From Streptomyces sp. Ag109_O5-10 (GTDB lineage Bacteria; Actinomycetota; Actinomycetes; Streptomycetales; Streptomycetaceae), in the NCBI RefSeq assembly GCF_900105755.1, contig NZ_FNTQ01000001.1:8742001-8806000 (forward strand): a stretch of 64,000 bases of DNA, read 5' to 3'. Positions 17,839 to 27,064 of this stretch are shown here, one piece after another. How positions within the stretch are numbered: position 1 is the stretch's first letter; each line of letters begins with the position of its first letter. Position numbers and translations under genes: made by a program. The notes beneath the pieces are model-generated. The model searched no databases and had not been told where the DNA came from. It saw nothing but the letters and a program-made list of their open reading frames with translations.

Positions 17839-20800
17839 TCAGGTGGCGAAGGTGCGGCGGCGGGCCCGGGCCTCGGCCAGGTCCGCCGCGGCCCGGCGGG
17901 CGTCGGCCGCCAGGTGGGCCGAACCCCAGGCGAGCGCGGTGCGTTCGGCCAGCGCGTAGCCCTCGGCCGCCGCCCGGTCCTCGCCGAGCAGGCGGTGCAG
18001 GTCGGCCAGCGCGTGCGCGAGCGGACGGCTCGCGTACGCCGCGCCCGTCGCGCCGGCCAGCTGGTCCCGCAGCGGCCGCAGGTGCCCGAGGAGGGCGGCC
18101 GCGGTGCCGTGGTCCCGGTGCACGACGGCGAGCTGGGCGCGGAAGTCGAGCTCCAGGCCGTAGAGGTGGTCCCGCGGCGTTTCCGCGCGGACGGGTACGG
18201 CCAGGGCCTCGTCCAGTCTGCCCAGCCGTGCCAGGACCAGCGCCCACGCCACCGCGACCTGGCCGGGCGCCGACTCGTACACGGTCCGCACCAGCGGCTC
18301 GATGTCGGCCGCACGGTCCTGGACGAGCCGCATGGTGATCAACCCGAGCGTGCGCAGACCGGTGGCGTGGTGGGCGCCCACCCGCTGCAGCAGGGTGTCC
18401 GCCTCCGTGTAGGCGGCCTCCGCCGCCTCGAAGCGCCCGGAAACGCACGCCAGCATGGCGGTGGTCGCCGCGCTGAGCCCCTGCGCCCACACCAGCCGGT
18501 AGCGGCGGGCGAGGGCCAGCCCCTCCGCGGTGTGCCGGTGCACGGCCGCAGGGTCGTTGCGGGCGGCCGCGGTCATCGCGTCCAGGTTCTCGCAGACCCA
18601 GCGGTAGGCGGGCAGGTCGTGGGCCCGGGCGAGGTCGCGCAGCTCGGCGGTGAGCGTCGGCCGGGTGCCGGTCCGGTGCTCGTGCGGCAGCAACCGTGCC
18701 GACGCCATCAACGCGGCGGCCATCAGCCGGGGTTCGCCGTCGGCACGGGCGAGGTCCAGCTGGTCCCGGGCCGCCGCCAGAGCCCGCGGCGGGTCCTCGG
18801 CGGCGACCGCGTCGACGAGGACCTGGAGGACGCGGGCCCTGGTCGGTCCGTCGAGACCCGGATCGGCCGCGAGCCGTTCGAGGCGGGCCAGCGCGGTCCG
18901 GTCGTACGGTCCTTCGAGCCGGCTGCGCCAGGCCGCGGGCTCGGTCCAGGCCCCGTACACGGCCGCGACCAGGTCGCCGCGGTCGGCCTGCTCGGCGAGT
19001 TCCACCGCGCGCTGCCGGGTGCGCCGGGCCGCGTCGGTGGCGCCGGTGCGCACCTGCGCGCCCAGCAGCCGTACCAGCAGCTCGATCAGCCGGTCGGGCG
19101 GGGCGTCGTCGCCCGTGGTCGCGGTACAGGTGTCGATCGCCTGCTGGATCAGGGTGACGGCGACGTCGTGGGCGTAGCGCCGCTCGGCGGCCTCGGCGGC
19201 GCGCAGTGCGTAGTCGACGGCGAGCGGGGCGTCGGCCGTGCTGCCGGAACGGGCGAAGTGGTGGGCCAGGGCCGCGAGTTCGGCGGGGCGGTGGTGGCGC
19301 AGCAGGCGCGCGACGCGGGCGTGCAGCCGGGACCGCCGGGCGCCGGAGAGGTCGGCGTAGACGGTGTCGCGGACCAGGGCGTGCACGAACCGGACGCGGC
19401 CGGGCCCGGGTTCGGCGAGCAACTCGGCGTCGAGCGCCGCGTCGAGGCCCTCCAGCACCTGCTCCTCGTCCGCCTCGGCGGCATCGACGAGCAGCGCGAC
19501 CTCGGCCTCCAGCCCCAGCACGGCGGCGAGTTGTACGACGGCCCGGGCGGCGGCCGGCAGCAGGGCGAGGCGCCTGCGCAGCACGTCACGCACCCCCTGG
19601 GGGACCTCGGAGACCGCGACCAGGGCGCCCTCGTCGGCCAGGAGCCGGGCGCTCTCCAGGACGTAGAAGGGATTGCCGCCGGTGCGTTCGGCGAGCGCCG
19701 CCACGGTCTCCGGGGCCACGGGCGCGCCGCAGACGGCGGTCACCAGGGTGGCGGTGTCCCGGAGCGGCAGTCCGCCGAGCGCGATCCGGTACGGGGCGGC
19801 GGGGGCGAGGTGGGCGAGGGTCTTGAGCAGGTGCTCGCCGACCTCCCCGGGCCGGTAACCGGCGACGGTGAGCAGGGGCACTCCGGTGACCGCGGCCGCC
19901 GCCTCGACGAGAGCGAGCGTCTCGGCGTCCGCCCGGTGCAGGTCCTCCAGGAGGACGGCGAGGGGCGCCCGGGAGGCCGCGGCGCGCAGCCAGGCGGCGA
20001 AGGCGCGGTGCATGCGGAAGCGGCCGGCGCTGGCCTCGCCGTCCGGGGCGGGGACGGCCGTGCCATCCGGCTCCCGCAGCAGCACCGTCAGCTCCTCGGG
20101 CCTGGCCGGGGGCACCTCGCGGGCGAGCGCACCGAGCGCCTCCACCCAGGCCCAGGCGGGCGGAGCGCCCTCGTACTCAGGGCAGCGCCCGACCACCACC
20201 CGCCAGCCGGCCTCGCGCAGCCGGCCCGCGCCCCGGTCGAGGAACGCGGACTTGCCGGCCCCGGCCGCACCCGTGACCAGCACCAGTCCGCCGGCGTCGC
20301 GGGCGCCGCGGGCCGCCCCGGCCAGGGCGCGCAACTCCTGGCCCCGGCCGACGAACAGGCCGGGGCCGGTGCGCGCGGGGAGTTCGGCGGCCGGCTCGGG
20401 CACGACCGCGCGCAACACGTCCAACCGCCCGTTGAGCACGGCGTGTTCCAGCTCCCGCAGGGCGGGCCCGGGATCGCAGCCCAGTTCGGCCCGCAGGACC
20501 GCGCCGGCGCGGCGCACCGCGGCGAGGGCGTCCGCCTGCCGGTCGCAGGCCCAGTGGGCGAGCGCGAGCAGCCGCCAGCCCTCCTCGCGCAGGGGAGCGT
20601 CCCGGACCAGCGACTCGGCGTCGGAAGCGGCCTGGGCCGCCCGGCCGGTGCGCAGATCCGCGGCCACGGCCAGCTCCCGGGCCTCCGCGTACAGCCCGGT
20701 CAGCCGGGCCACCTCAGCGGCGGCCCACTCCTCGTCCGCGTGCTCGGCGAAGGCCGGTCCGCGCCACCACCCCAGCGCCTCGGCGAGCAGCCGCCGGGCC

Positions 20801-21165
20801 TCGTCGGCCGGCGCGGTGCGGGCCCGTCCGACCCAGGTCTCGAACCGCCAGGCGTCCACCGCGTCCCCGGCCAGCCGCAGCGCGTACCCCGGTGCCACGG
20901 TGACCAGGACGGTGGCCGGGGCCCGCGGCGGGCGTGCCGGCTCCAGCGACCGGCGCAGGTTGGACAGATAGGCGTGCAGCGACACACCTGCCTTGGCCGG
21001 CGGCTCACCCCGCCACAGCGCGTCCGTCATCCGGTCCACCGGTACGACACCGCCCCGGGCCGCGATCAGCAGCGCCAGCACGGCGCGCTGTCGCGGGGCG
21101 CCCAACTCGACCGGCGTCCCCGCGACTTCGGCACCCAGCGGACCCAGGACTCGCAAACGCAGCAC
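17839..21165 (-). CDS. Large AfsR/SARP-family transcriptional regulator with ATPase and TPR-like domains
   Basis: An 1108-aa regulator. Residues 1-95 form the OmpR-like winged helix of SARPs, about 97-245 the bacterial transcriptional activator domain (BTAD), about 270-600 an AAA/STAND ATPase with Walker A TGAAGAGKS (298-306) and Walker B-like LAVLLEDLHRAD, and the rest is helical and TPR-like. Large SARPs of this build usually switch on secondary-metabolite or developmental genes. No biosynthetic cluster is adjacent. The divergently transcribed hemerythrin gene is the nearest candidate target. The end converges with pgm. The ligand or phosphorylation input cannot be told from sequence. Confidence 0.9.
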   Translation of the reverse strand: MLRLRVLGPLGAEVAGTPVELGAPRQRAVLALLIAARGGVVPVDRMTDALWRGEPPAKAGVSLHAYLSNLRRSLEPARPPRAPATVLVTVAPGYALRLAGDAVDAWRFETWVGRARTAPADEARRLLAEALGWWRGPAFAEHADEEWAAAEVARLTGLYAEARELAVAADLRTGRAAQAASDAESLVRDAPLREEGWRLLALAHWACDRQADALAAVRRAGAVLRAELGCDPGPALRELEHAVLNGRLDVLRAVVPEPAAELPARTGPGLFVGRGQELRALAGAARGARDAGGLVLVTGAAGAGKSAFLDRGAGRLREAGWRVVVGRCPEYEGAPPAWAWVEALGALAREVPPARPEELTVLLREPDGTAVPAPDGEASAGRFRMHRAFAAWLRAAASRAPLAVLLEDLHRADAETLALVEAAAAVTGVPLLTVAGYRPGEVGEHLLKTLAHLAPAAPYRIALGGLPLRDTATLVTAVCGAPVAPETVAALAERTGGNPFYVLESARLLADEGALVAVSEVPQGVRDVLRRRLALLPAAARAVVQLAAVLGLEAEVALLVDAAEADEEQVLEGLDAALDAELLAEPGPGRVRFVHALVRDTVYADLSGARRSRLHARVARLLRHHRPAELAALAHHFARSGSTADAPLAVDYALRAAEAAERRYAHDVAVTLIQQAIDTCTATTGDDAPPDRLIELLVRLLGAQVRTGATDAARRTRQRAVELAEQADRGDLVAAVYGAWTEPAAWRSRLEGPYDRTALARLERLAADPGLDGPTRARVLQVLVDAVAAEDPPRALAAARDQLDLARADGEPRLMAAALMASARLLPHEHRTGTRPTLTAELRDLARAHDLPAYRWVCENLDAMTAAARNDPAAVHRHTAEGLALARRYRLVWAQGLSAATTAMLACVSGRFEAAEAAYTEADTLLQRVGAHHATGLRTLGLITMRLVQDRAADIEPLVRTVYESAPGQVAVAWALVLARLGRLDEALAVPVRAETPRDHLYGLELDFRAQLAVVHRDHGTAAALLGHLRPLRDQLAGATGAAYASRPLAHALADLHRLLGEDRAAAEGYALAERTALAWGSAHLAADARRAAADLAEARARRRTFAT

Positions 21166-21321
21166 GCCGCGGGAATCTACCCGAGCGCTGCGTCGATCCT
21201 GTCAACAGACGTTGAACGCGCGCTGGACGGGGCCGCGGAGCCGGGCACCAAGCGGACGCCAAGAGGAGTGCGCGACCGTGGGCAGCTCATCGCACACACC
21301 GCATCGTTGGAGCAAGCAAGC

Positions 21322-22014
21322 GTGTCCCTCAACAGCAGCCACGGCGCCTCCGCCCCCGCAGAGCGTCCGCACACCCACGAGATGGTCGTGGTCCACCGGG
21401 TCTTCCGCCGCGAGTCGGCCCTGCTGCCCCGGCTGGTGCGTGCCGTGCCCGACGGCGACCGGGCCGCCGCGGCGCGGGTCACCGCCGCCCTGCGCGACTA
21501 CACCCGCGGCCTGCACCACCATCACCACGCCGAGGACGAACTGATCTGGCCGCTGCTGCGGGACCGGGCCGCGCACGACGAGGCGCTGATGGACCGGATG
21601 ACCGAGCAGCACGAGGCGATCGACCGCACCCTGGCGGCGGTCGACGAGTGGCTGCTCCTGTGGGAGCGGTCCGGAGACCGGATACCCGGCGAGGAACTGG
21701 CGCTGGCCCTGGACGCACACCGGATCGCGCTGCTCGAGCACCTCGAGGAGGAGGAGCGCTCGCTGCTCCCGCTGGTCGCCGAGCATCTCACCGTCCCGGA
21801 ATGGGAACTGGTCGGGCAACGCGGCCTGGAAGGGCTGCCCAAGAACAAGCGCCTGCTGGCCCTCGGCGCGATCCTGGAGGAGGCCACTCCCGAGGAGAGC
21901 GCCTTCTTCCTGGGCAAGGCCCCGCTCATCGGCCGGGTGCTGTGGCGGGCCGTCGGCCGCCGCCAGTACGCCGCCTACCGCCAGAGCATGCGTGCCCCGC
22001 TGGACGGGGAGTAG
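21322..22014 (+). CDS. Hemerythrin HHE-domain protein
   Basis: A 230-aa protein whose first two thirds form a hemerythrin/HHE cation-binding four-helix bundle. The di-iron ligand motifs are H and E residues in THEMVVVHRVF, LHHHHHAEDELIWP, EQHEAIDRT and HRIALLEHLEEEERSLLP. The C-terminal 60 residues (KRLLALGAILEEATPEE onward) are less typical. Such proteins bind O2 or NO, or store iron. GTG 21322 is chosen for the GGAG about 10 nt upstream; GTG 21268 is an alternative. A PPOX-fold gene follows after 3 bp and may be co-expressed. The gene is divergent from the large SARP regulator. Confidence 0.87.
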   Translation: MSLNSSHGASAPAERPHTHEMVVVHRVFRRESALLPRLVRAVPDGDRAAAARVTAALRDYTRGLHHHHHAEDELIWPLLRDRAAHDEALMDRMTEQHEAIDRTLAAVDEWLLLWERSGDRIPGEELALALDAHRIALLEHLEEEERSLLPLVAEHLTVPEWELVGQRGLEGLPKNKRLLALGAILEEATPEESAFFLGKAPLIGRVLWRAVGRRQYAAYRQSMRAPLDGE

Positions 22015-22017
22015 ACC

Positions 22018-22950
22018 GTGGCCCTCCTCGACTCCGCCCCGCTCGACGTCCTCGACGCCTACCGGACCTGCGAGTTCGCCACCCTGGGCCGGGACGGCAC
22101 CCCGTTGGCCTGGCCGACGGCCGTGCGCCGCCGCCCGGACGGGACGCTGCTGCTCAGCACCTCCCTGGCGTTCGCGCAGAAGGCGCTGAACATCCGCCGG
22201 GACGGCCGCGTCGCCCTGCTCTTCTCCGACCCCACCGGCAGCGGCCTGGAGCAGCCCCCGCAGATCTTCGTCGGCGGCCGCGCCGAGTGCCCCGACGAGA
22301 TCATGACCGGCCCGCAGGGCGCCGAGGACTACTGGCGGATGCTGTTCGAACGGCAGCCGCACAGCAGGTCGTACGTCACGGCACCGATGCGGCTGGTGAT
22401 GGACTGGTACTACCTGCGTCTGCTGATCACCGTCACGCCGCAACAGGTGGTCGTGCGCTCCCCGTTGCCGCCGTCCGGCACGCCCGCCGCGCCGCCCGGT
22501 GAACGGGTCGGCGCCGCGCAGCTCGCCCGGTTCCCGACGGCGGTGCTCGCCGCACGCGACGCCTCCGGTGCGCCGGTGCTGGCCCGGACCCGGCCGGTAC
22601 CCGCGGGCGAGGGCTTCGCCGTGGACGTACCGGCCGACTGCCCGGCCACCGAAGGCCCCGCCGCCCTCCTGGTGCACCGGCACGACGAACGCCTCAACCA
22701 CATGCACAACGCCCTCGTGCGCGGCGAACTGCGGGCGGCCGGTTCCGGCTGGGTGCTGGTCCCGGGCAAGGTGGTGGAGCCGATGGGGTCGGGCCGGGTG
22801 AGCGACGCGGTGAGCGTGCTGCGCAGCACGCGGCAGGCCACCGACCGCTATCTGCGCCGACGGGGCCTGCCCCGGCCACGGGTGCGGTGGGCGGAGTTCA
22901 GGGCGCTGGCGCAGGACGCGCGGCGCAGCGGCGAACCCCCGGGTGCCTGA
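22018..22950 (+). CDS. Pyridoxamine-5'-phosphate-oxidase-like flavin/F420-binding protein
   Basis: A 310-aa protein whose N-terminal half is a split-barrel PPOX-type domain: CEFATLGRDGTPLAWPTA, then LLLSTSLAFAQKALNIRRDGRVALLF. These strands usually bind FMN or F420 and catalyse redox reactions on small molecules. The second half (about 150-310) is less conserved and may be a divergent second barrel. The GTG at 22018 follows the hemerythrin stop by 3 bp, so the two are probably translated from one mRNA, pairing a di-iron sensor or oxygen carrier with a flavin-type protein. Its 3' end abuts a decayed YCII gene on the other strand. Confidence 0.75.
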   Translation: MALLDSAPLDVLDAYRTCEFATLGRDGTPLAWPTAVRRRPDGTLLLSTSLAFAQKALNIRRDGRVALLFSDPTGSGLEQPPQIFVGGRAECPDEIMTGPQGAEDYWRMLFERQPHSRSYVTAPMRLVMDWYYLRLLITVTPQQVVVRSPLPPSGTPAAPPGERVGAAQLARFPTAVLAARDASGAPVLARTRPVPAGEGFAVDVPADCPATEGPAALLVHRHDERLNHMHNALVRGELRAAGSGWVLVPGKVVEPMGSGRVSDAVSVLRSTRQATDRYLRRRGLPRPRVRWAEFRALAQDARRSGEPPGA

Positions 22951-23077
22951 GCGCTGCGGCCGGTGGCCGTACAACCGCGTCCCGCGCCGGACGCCGTGCT
23001 CCTCCGCCCAGGGTTCGACGGGGCCATCCCGGACGCGCAGCGGTGTCGTCGCCGCAGACCAGCAGCATGTACTTCAC
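22951..23077 (-). pseudogene. YCII-related protein remnant, frameshifted and truncated
   Basis: On the minus strand a GGGAGGA site precedes GTG 23077, opening VKYMLLVCGDDTAAR, the standard start of YCII-related (DGPF) proteins. About 45 bases later the family sequence continues in another frame as VEPWAEEHGVRRGTRLYGHR, and it stops at the end of the PPOX gene. Intact members have about 110-130 residues, so more than half is lost and the frame is broken. These proteins often neighbour ECF41-type sigma factors, but none is adjacent here. Confidence 0.75.
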
Positions 23078-23174
23078 GGTTCCTCCCGGTCCTGAAGAAC
23101 TTCCTGCACCCCACCGACGAACGGCACCCCGCGCGATCGACACCTCCGGCGCACCGAATCTTCCGCGCCGCCGG

Positions 23175-24521
23175 TCACCAGCCCATGCCGTGCCCCCGGC
23201 CGAGGATGCCGTGCGGGTCGTGGCGGCTCTTCGCCTCGGCGAGGGTGCCCCACCCGCTGCCGTAGTGCTCCCGCCAGTCGCCGGCGGACATCGGCAGCGC
23301 GTTGGCCGGATAGGCGACCGCGCCCTTGGCCCGCGCGTGCTCGTAGGCCTTCCGGTTGGCCGCCACCATCGGGTCGGCCGTGCCCGGGGCGGCGGTGCGC
23401 AGCAGGGCGAGGAGGTGGACGACCTCACCGCGCGGGCGCCGGAACAGCGGGGCCCGCAGGGTCCGGGTGAGCAGGGGGTAGAGCAGGACCAGGCCGTTCT
23501 CGCGCAGGTCCCGGAAGGCGGGGTCGGTGAGGACGCCGGTCACGACGGACGCGGCGGTGTCGTCGGGGAGCAGCAGGTTCAGCCAGGGGTGCGGGTGGAA
23601 CCACTCGCCGGTCGCGCGCAGGACCTCCTCGTCTGCGGCGACCCGGTTCGCGAACTCGGCGTATCCGAGGTCCTCGGTCTCGGACGAGGTGAAGGAGAGG
23701 TCACCGAGCAGGGTCCGGTCGTCGGGCGGGGCCGTTGCCCGGTGGGCGGCCACCGCCTCCACCATGTAGGTCCAGCCGTCGGCGGTGCCCTCGGCGGGGC
23801 GGGCCTGGCCTTCGAGGTAGGCGAAGCGCCCGTCCCTCGCCAGCAGGCGCTGGTCGGCCAGGTAGGCGTCGAGACCGGGGTAGTACAGGCAGTAGCGGCG
23901 GACCAGGGCGGGCGCGGGGGACAGGCGCACAGTGGCCCGGACGACGACGGCCACCTGGCCCAGGCCGGCCAGGACCGCGTGGAAGAGGGTCCCGTGGCGT
24001 TCCGGCGAGCAGACCAGATGCTCACCGGCTCCGGTCACCACCTCCAGTTCCAGCACCGAGTCCGCGACCAGGCCGTGCCGGTGACTCGCGCCGCCCAGGC
24101 CGCCGACGCTCAGCACCCCGCCGACGCCGGCCCCGAGGTAGTCGGTGAGGACGGGCGGCGCGAGCCCGTACGGCAGCGTCGCCGCGAGCACGTCCCGCCA
24201 CAGCGCCCCCGCCTGCACCTCCACCCGGTCCCCGGTCACCGGACCGACCGCGTTCAGCCCCCGCAGGTCGAGGACGATCCCGCCGGGCGCCTGCCCCTGG
24301 CCGTACATCGAATGGCCGCCGGCCCGGGCCGCCACCGGGATCCCGCGCGGCCCGGCATACGCGAGCGCGTCCCGGACCCCGGCCGCCGACCCGGGCCGCA
24401 GCACCCCCAGCGGCGGGGCGGACACCAGCCGGCCGAAGTCCTCCGCGGCCTCCCGCAGGATCTCCGGGCGGGTGTCCAGCAGTTCCTCGAATCGTTCGCA
24501 GACACGGTCCGACGACGTCAC
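23175..24521 (-). CDS. FAD-dependent oxidoreductase resembling cytokinin dehydrogenase
   Basis: A 448-aa flavoenzyme of the vanillyl-alcohol-oxidase/PCMH fold. The FAD domain includes ARAGGHSMYGQGQAPGGIVL, in which H70 matches the histidine that covalently holds FAD in plant cytokinin dehydrogenases (RGHSxxGQ). The substrate domain also follows that family: RFAYLEGQ, HPHPWLNLLLP, GLVLLYPL and the end DWREHYGSGWGTLAEAKSRHDP. The enzyme would oxidatively cleave N6-isoprenoid adenines or a related amine. GTG 24521 has a GGAG upstream. It is divergent from hypX with 180 bp between. The function rests on motif similarity and the substrate is unproven. Confidence 0.75.
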   Translation of the reverse strand: MTSSDRVCERFEELLDTRPEILREAAEDFGRLVSAPPLGVLRPGSAAGVRDALAYAGPRGIPVAARAGGHSMYGQGQAPGGIVLDLRGLNAVGPVTGDRVEVQAGALWRDVLAATLPYGLAPPVLTDYLGAGVGGVLSVGGLGGASHRHGLVADSVLELEVVTGAGEHLVCSPERHGTLFHAVLAGLGQVAVVVRATVRLSPAPALVRRYCLYYPGLDAYLADQRLLARDGRFAYLEGQARPAEGTADGWTYMVEAVAAHRATAPPDDRTLLGDLSFTSSETEDLGYAEFANRVAADEEVLRATGEWFHPHPWLNLLLPDDTAASVVTGVLTDPAFRDLRENGLVLLYPLLTRTLRAPLFRRPRGEVVHLLALLRTAAPGTADPMVAANRKAYEHARAKGAVAYPANALPMSAGDWREHYGSGWGTLAEAKSRHDPHGILGRGHGMGW

Positions 24522-24701
24522 GCGGCACGCTCCAAAGAGGGATCGCTCGGCACGGGCGCACCCATCTTCGCGCCACGGGCCCGGCGTACGGTCCCCGTTT
24601 CCCGTTCCGCCGCCCGAACAGGGCCGCCCGGCGCAGGACGGCGGGCGAAACGCCGCACGGGTCCTTCCCGGGAGCCGTCGAAGCGACGAATATGCCGCAC
24701 C

Positions 24702-26369
24702 ATGGACATTCTGCTCGTCGCGAGTGCGTTCAACAGCCTGTCCCAACGGGTCTGCGCCGAACTGTCCGACCTCGGCCACCGGGTGGACGTCGTCCTCGCC
24801 GGCCAGGGTCCCGACGCCGTACGCCGTGCCGTCCGGGACCGGCACCCGGAGCTGATCATCGCGCCGATGCTGAAGACGGCACTCCCCACGGACGTCTGGC
24901 AGCAGCACACCTGCCTGATCGTCCATCCCGGACCGCCCGGCGACCGAGGCCCCTCCGCCCTCGACTGGGCCATCGCCGGAGAGGCGGCCGAGTGGGGGGT
25001 GACCGTGCTCCAGGCCGAGGCGGCCATGGACGCGGGCGCGGTCTGGGCGAGTGAGACCTTCCCGGTGACGCCGGTCGGCAAGAGCGACCTCTACCGCAAC
25101 GAGGCCGCCGACGCCGCCCTCACCGCCGTCCACCGGGCCGTACGCCGGTACGCGGACGGTTCCTACAAGCCACGGCCGCAGAGCGACCCCGCGATCCACG
25201 GCAAGGTCGTCTGGCGGGACGCCTTCCGGCAGGAGCGGCGGCGGATCGACTGGGCGGCCGACGACACCGCGACGGTGCTGCGCAAGCTGCGCGGCGCCGA
25301 CTCGCAGCCGGGGGTGCTGGACGAACTCCTCGGCCGCGAGGTGTTCCTGCACGGCGGCCACCCGGAGGACCGGCTGCGCGGAGAGCCGGGCGAGCTCCTG
25401 GCGACCCGGGCGGGCGCGGTCTGCCGGGCCACCCGCGACGGCGCCGTCTGGATCCCCGAACTGCGCCCCCGCAAGAACTCCGGCGATCGGGCCCCCTTCC
25501 GCCGTCCCGCCACCCACGTCCTCGACCCGGACCTCCCCGAGCGCCCCGCCCCGCTCGAACTGCCCCCGGACCGCCGCACCTGGACCGACATCAGCTACCG
25601 GCAGTACGGCGACGTCGGCTTCGTCAGCTTCTCCTTCCCCGGCGGCGCCATGAGCACCGGCCACTGCCGGCGCCTGCTCGCCGCCTACCGGTACGCCCTC
25701 GCCCGGCCGACCCGGGTCCTGGTGCTCGGCGGCCGCCGGGACTTCTTCTCCAACGGCATCCATCTCAACGTCATCGAGGCCGCCCCGGACCCCGCCCAGG
25801 AGTCGTGGACCAACCTCGAGGCGATGGACGACCTGGTCGAGGCCGTACTACGGACCACCGACCGGTTCGTCGTGGCCGCGCTCGGCGGGAACGCGGCGGC
25901 CGGCGGCGCCATGCTCGCCCTCGCCGCCGACGAGGTCTGGTGCCGGCCCGGCGCCGTGCTCAATCCGCACTACCGGCGGATGGGCCTGTACGGCTCGGAG
26001 TTCTGGACGTACTCCCTGCCGCGCCGCGTCGGCGCGGAGACGGCCCGGCGGCTGACGGAGGAGGCCCGGCCGGTGAGCGCCGCGACCGCCGCCCGGACCG
26101 GGCTCGTCGACCGGCTGCTGCCGGTCCCGGCGCAGGGCTTCACCGCCGAGGTCGAGCGGCTGGCGGCCGAGCTCGCCGCCGGCCCGGATCTCGGCCGCCG
26201 GATCGCCGCCAAGGCCGCGGCGCGCCGGGTCCACGAGGAGGAACGGCCGCTCGCCGAGTACCGGAAGGACGAACTCGCCCGCATGCACGCCCTGTTCTTC
26301 GACCCGGACGCCGCCTACCACGCGCTGCGCTCCGACTTCGTCCGCAAGGTCCCGGGCGGTGCCCGGTGA
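24702..26369 (+). CDS. hypX: HypX, CO-ligand synthase for aerobic [NiFe] hydrogenase maturation
   Basis: A 555-aa fusion. Residues 1 to about 250 resemble formyl-tetrahydrofolate-using transferases (HPGPPGDRGPSALDWAI), and about 280-540 form a crotonase-like domain (VLVLGGRRDFFSNGIHLNVIE, ALGGNAAAGGAMLALAADEVW). HypX transfers the formyl group of N10-formyl-THF to CoA and then decarbonylates formyl-CoA, giving the active-site CO under aerobic conditions. It opens a seven-gene maturation operon. Its stop overlaps the next start (GTGA). The ATG at 24702 is the first in-frame ATG before recognisable sequence. Its presence fits an O2-exposed hydrogenase. Confidence 0.92.
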   Translation: MDILLVASAFNSLSQRVCAELSDLGHRVDVVLAGQGPDAVRRAVRDRHPELIIAPMLKTALPTDVWQQHTCLIVHPGPPGDRGPSALDWAIAGEAAEWGVTVLQAEAAMDAGAVWASETFPVTPVGKSDLYRNEAADAALTAVHRAVRRYADGSYKPRPQSDPAIHGKVVWRDAFRQERRRIDWAADDTATVLRKLRGADSQPGVLDELLGREVFLHGGHPEDRLRGEPGELLATRAGAVCRATRDGAVWIPELRPRKNSGDRAPFRRPATHVLDPDLPERPAPLELPPDRRTWTDISYRQYGDVGFVSFSFPGGAMSTGHCRRLLAAYRYALARPTRVLVLGGRRDFFSNGIHLNVIEAAPDPAQESWTNLEAMDDLVEAVLRTTDRFVVAALGGNAAAGGAMLALAADEVWCRPGAVLNPHYRRMGLYGSEFWTYSLPRRVGAETARRLTEEARPVSAATAARTGLVDRLLPVPAQGFTAEVERLAAELAAGPDLGRRIAAKAAARRVHEEERPLAEYRKDELARMHALFFDPDAAYHALRSDFVRKVPGGAR

Positions 26370-26947
26370 CGCGACTCCTGGTGGCGGGCGTCGGCAACAT
26401 CTTCCTCGGCGACGACGCCTTCGGCCCCGAGGTGATCCGCGCCCTGGAGCAGCGCCCGCTGCCGCCCGGGGCGCGGATCCGGGACTTCGGCATCCGGGGC
26501 ATGGACCTCGCCTACACCCTGCTCGACGGGTGGTCGGTGGTCCTGCTGGTGGACGCCGCCGTACGCGGCGAACGCCCCGGCACCCTGTCCCTCGTCGAAC
26601 CCGAACTCCCCGGCCGCCGCCCGGACGCCCCGCCCGAGGCGCACGGCATGGACCCGGCGAAGGTCCTCGCCCTCGCCGCCCACCTCGGCGAGGAGCCCCT
26701 GCCCCGCGTCCTCGTGCTCGCCTGCGAGCCCGGGGAACCGCCGCGCGGCGACGAGGACATCGCCCCCGGGCTGAGCGCCCCCGTCCGGGACGCGGTCGCA
26801 CGGGCCGTCGCCGCCCTGCACACCCTGGTCCCGGCACTGCTCGCCGATCCCCTGGTCACGCCCGCGTTGGACCGCCCGGAGGAATCCGCGGCCCCCGCCG
26901 CGGCCGGTCGCCCGCCGACAGCCGCCGGCGGCGCGGAGGATCACTGA
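26366..26947 (+). CDS. Hydrogenase maturation protease (HupD/HycI type)
   Basis: A 193-aa protease of the HyaD/HycI family that cuts the C-terminal extension from the hydrogenase large subunit after nickel insertion. The start TRLLVAGVGNIFLGDDAFGPEV carries the family GxGNxxxxDDxxG motif, whose Asp binds nickel of the precursor. A second acidic ligand site lies in VVLLVDAA. The last 40 residues are Ala/Pro-rich and probably disordered. It overlaps hypX by 4 bp. The likely substrate is the large subunit encoded at 34680-36470, which has 22 residues after its DPCxxCxxH motif. Confidence 0.9.
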   Translation: MTRLLVAGVGNIFLGDDAFGPEVIRALEQRPLPPGARIRDFGIRGMDLAYTLLDGWSVVLLVDAAVRGERPGTLSLVEPELPGRRPDAPPEAHGMDPAKVLALAAHLGEEPLPRVLVLACEPGEPPRGDEDIAPGLSAPVRDAVARAVAALHTLVPALLADPLVTPALDRPEESAAPAAAGRPPTAAGGAEDH

Positions 26948-27064
26948 GCGGACGCGCCCCGTCAGGGGTGCGGGGCTGAGCCGACGGGCGGCCGCCGCCG
27001 CGTGGGCGCGATGGGCCCCCACCGGCCCGCGGCAGACGAACGGCATCACCGGAGCGGAGTCCCC

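Noticed and set aside
17839..21165. SARP regulator taken as a marker of a secondary-metabolite cluster
   Set aside because: No polyketide, peptide, terpene or tailoring genes lie on either side within the window.
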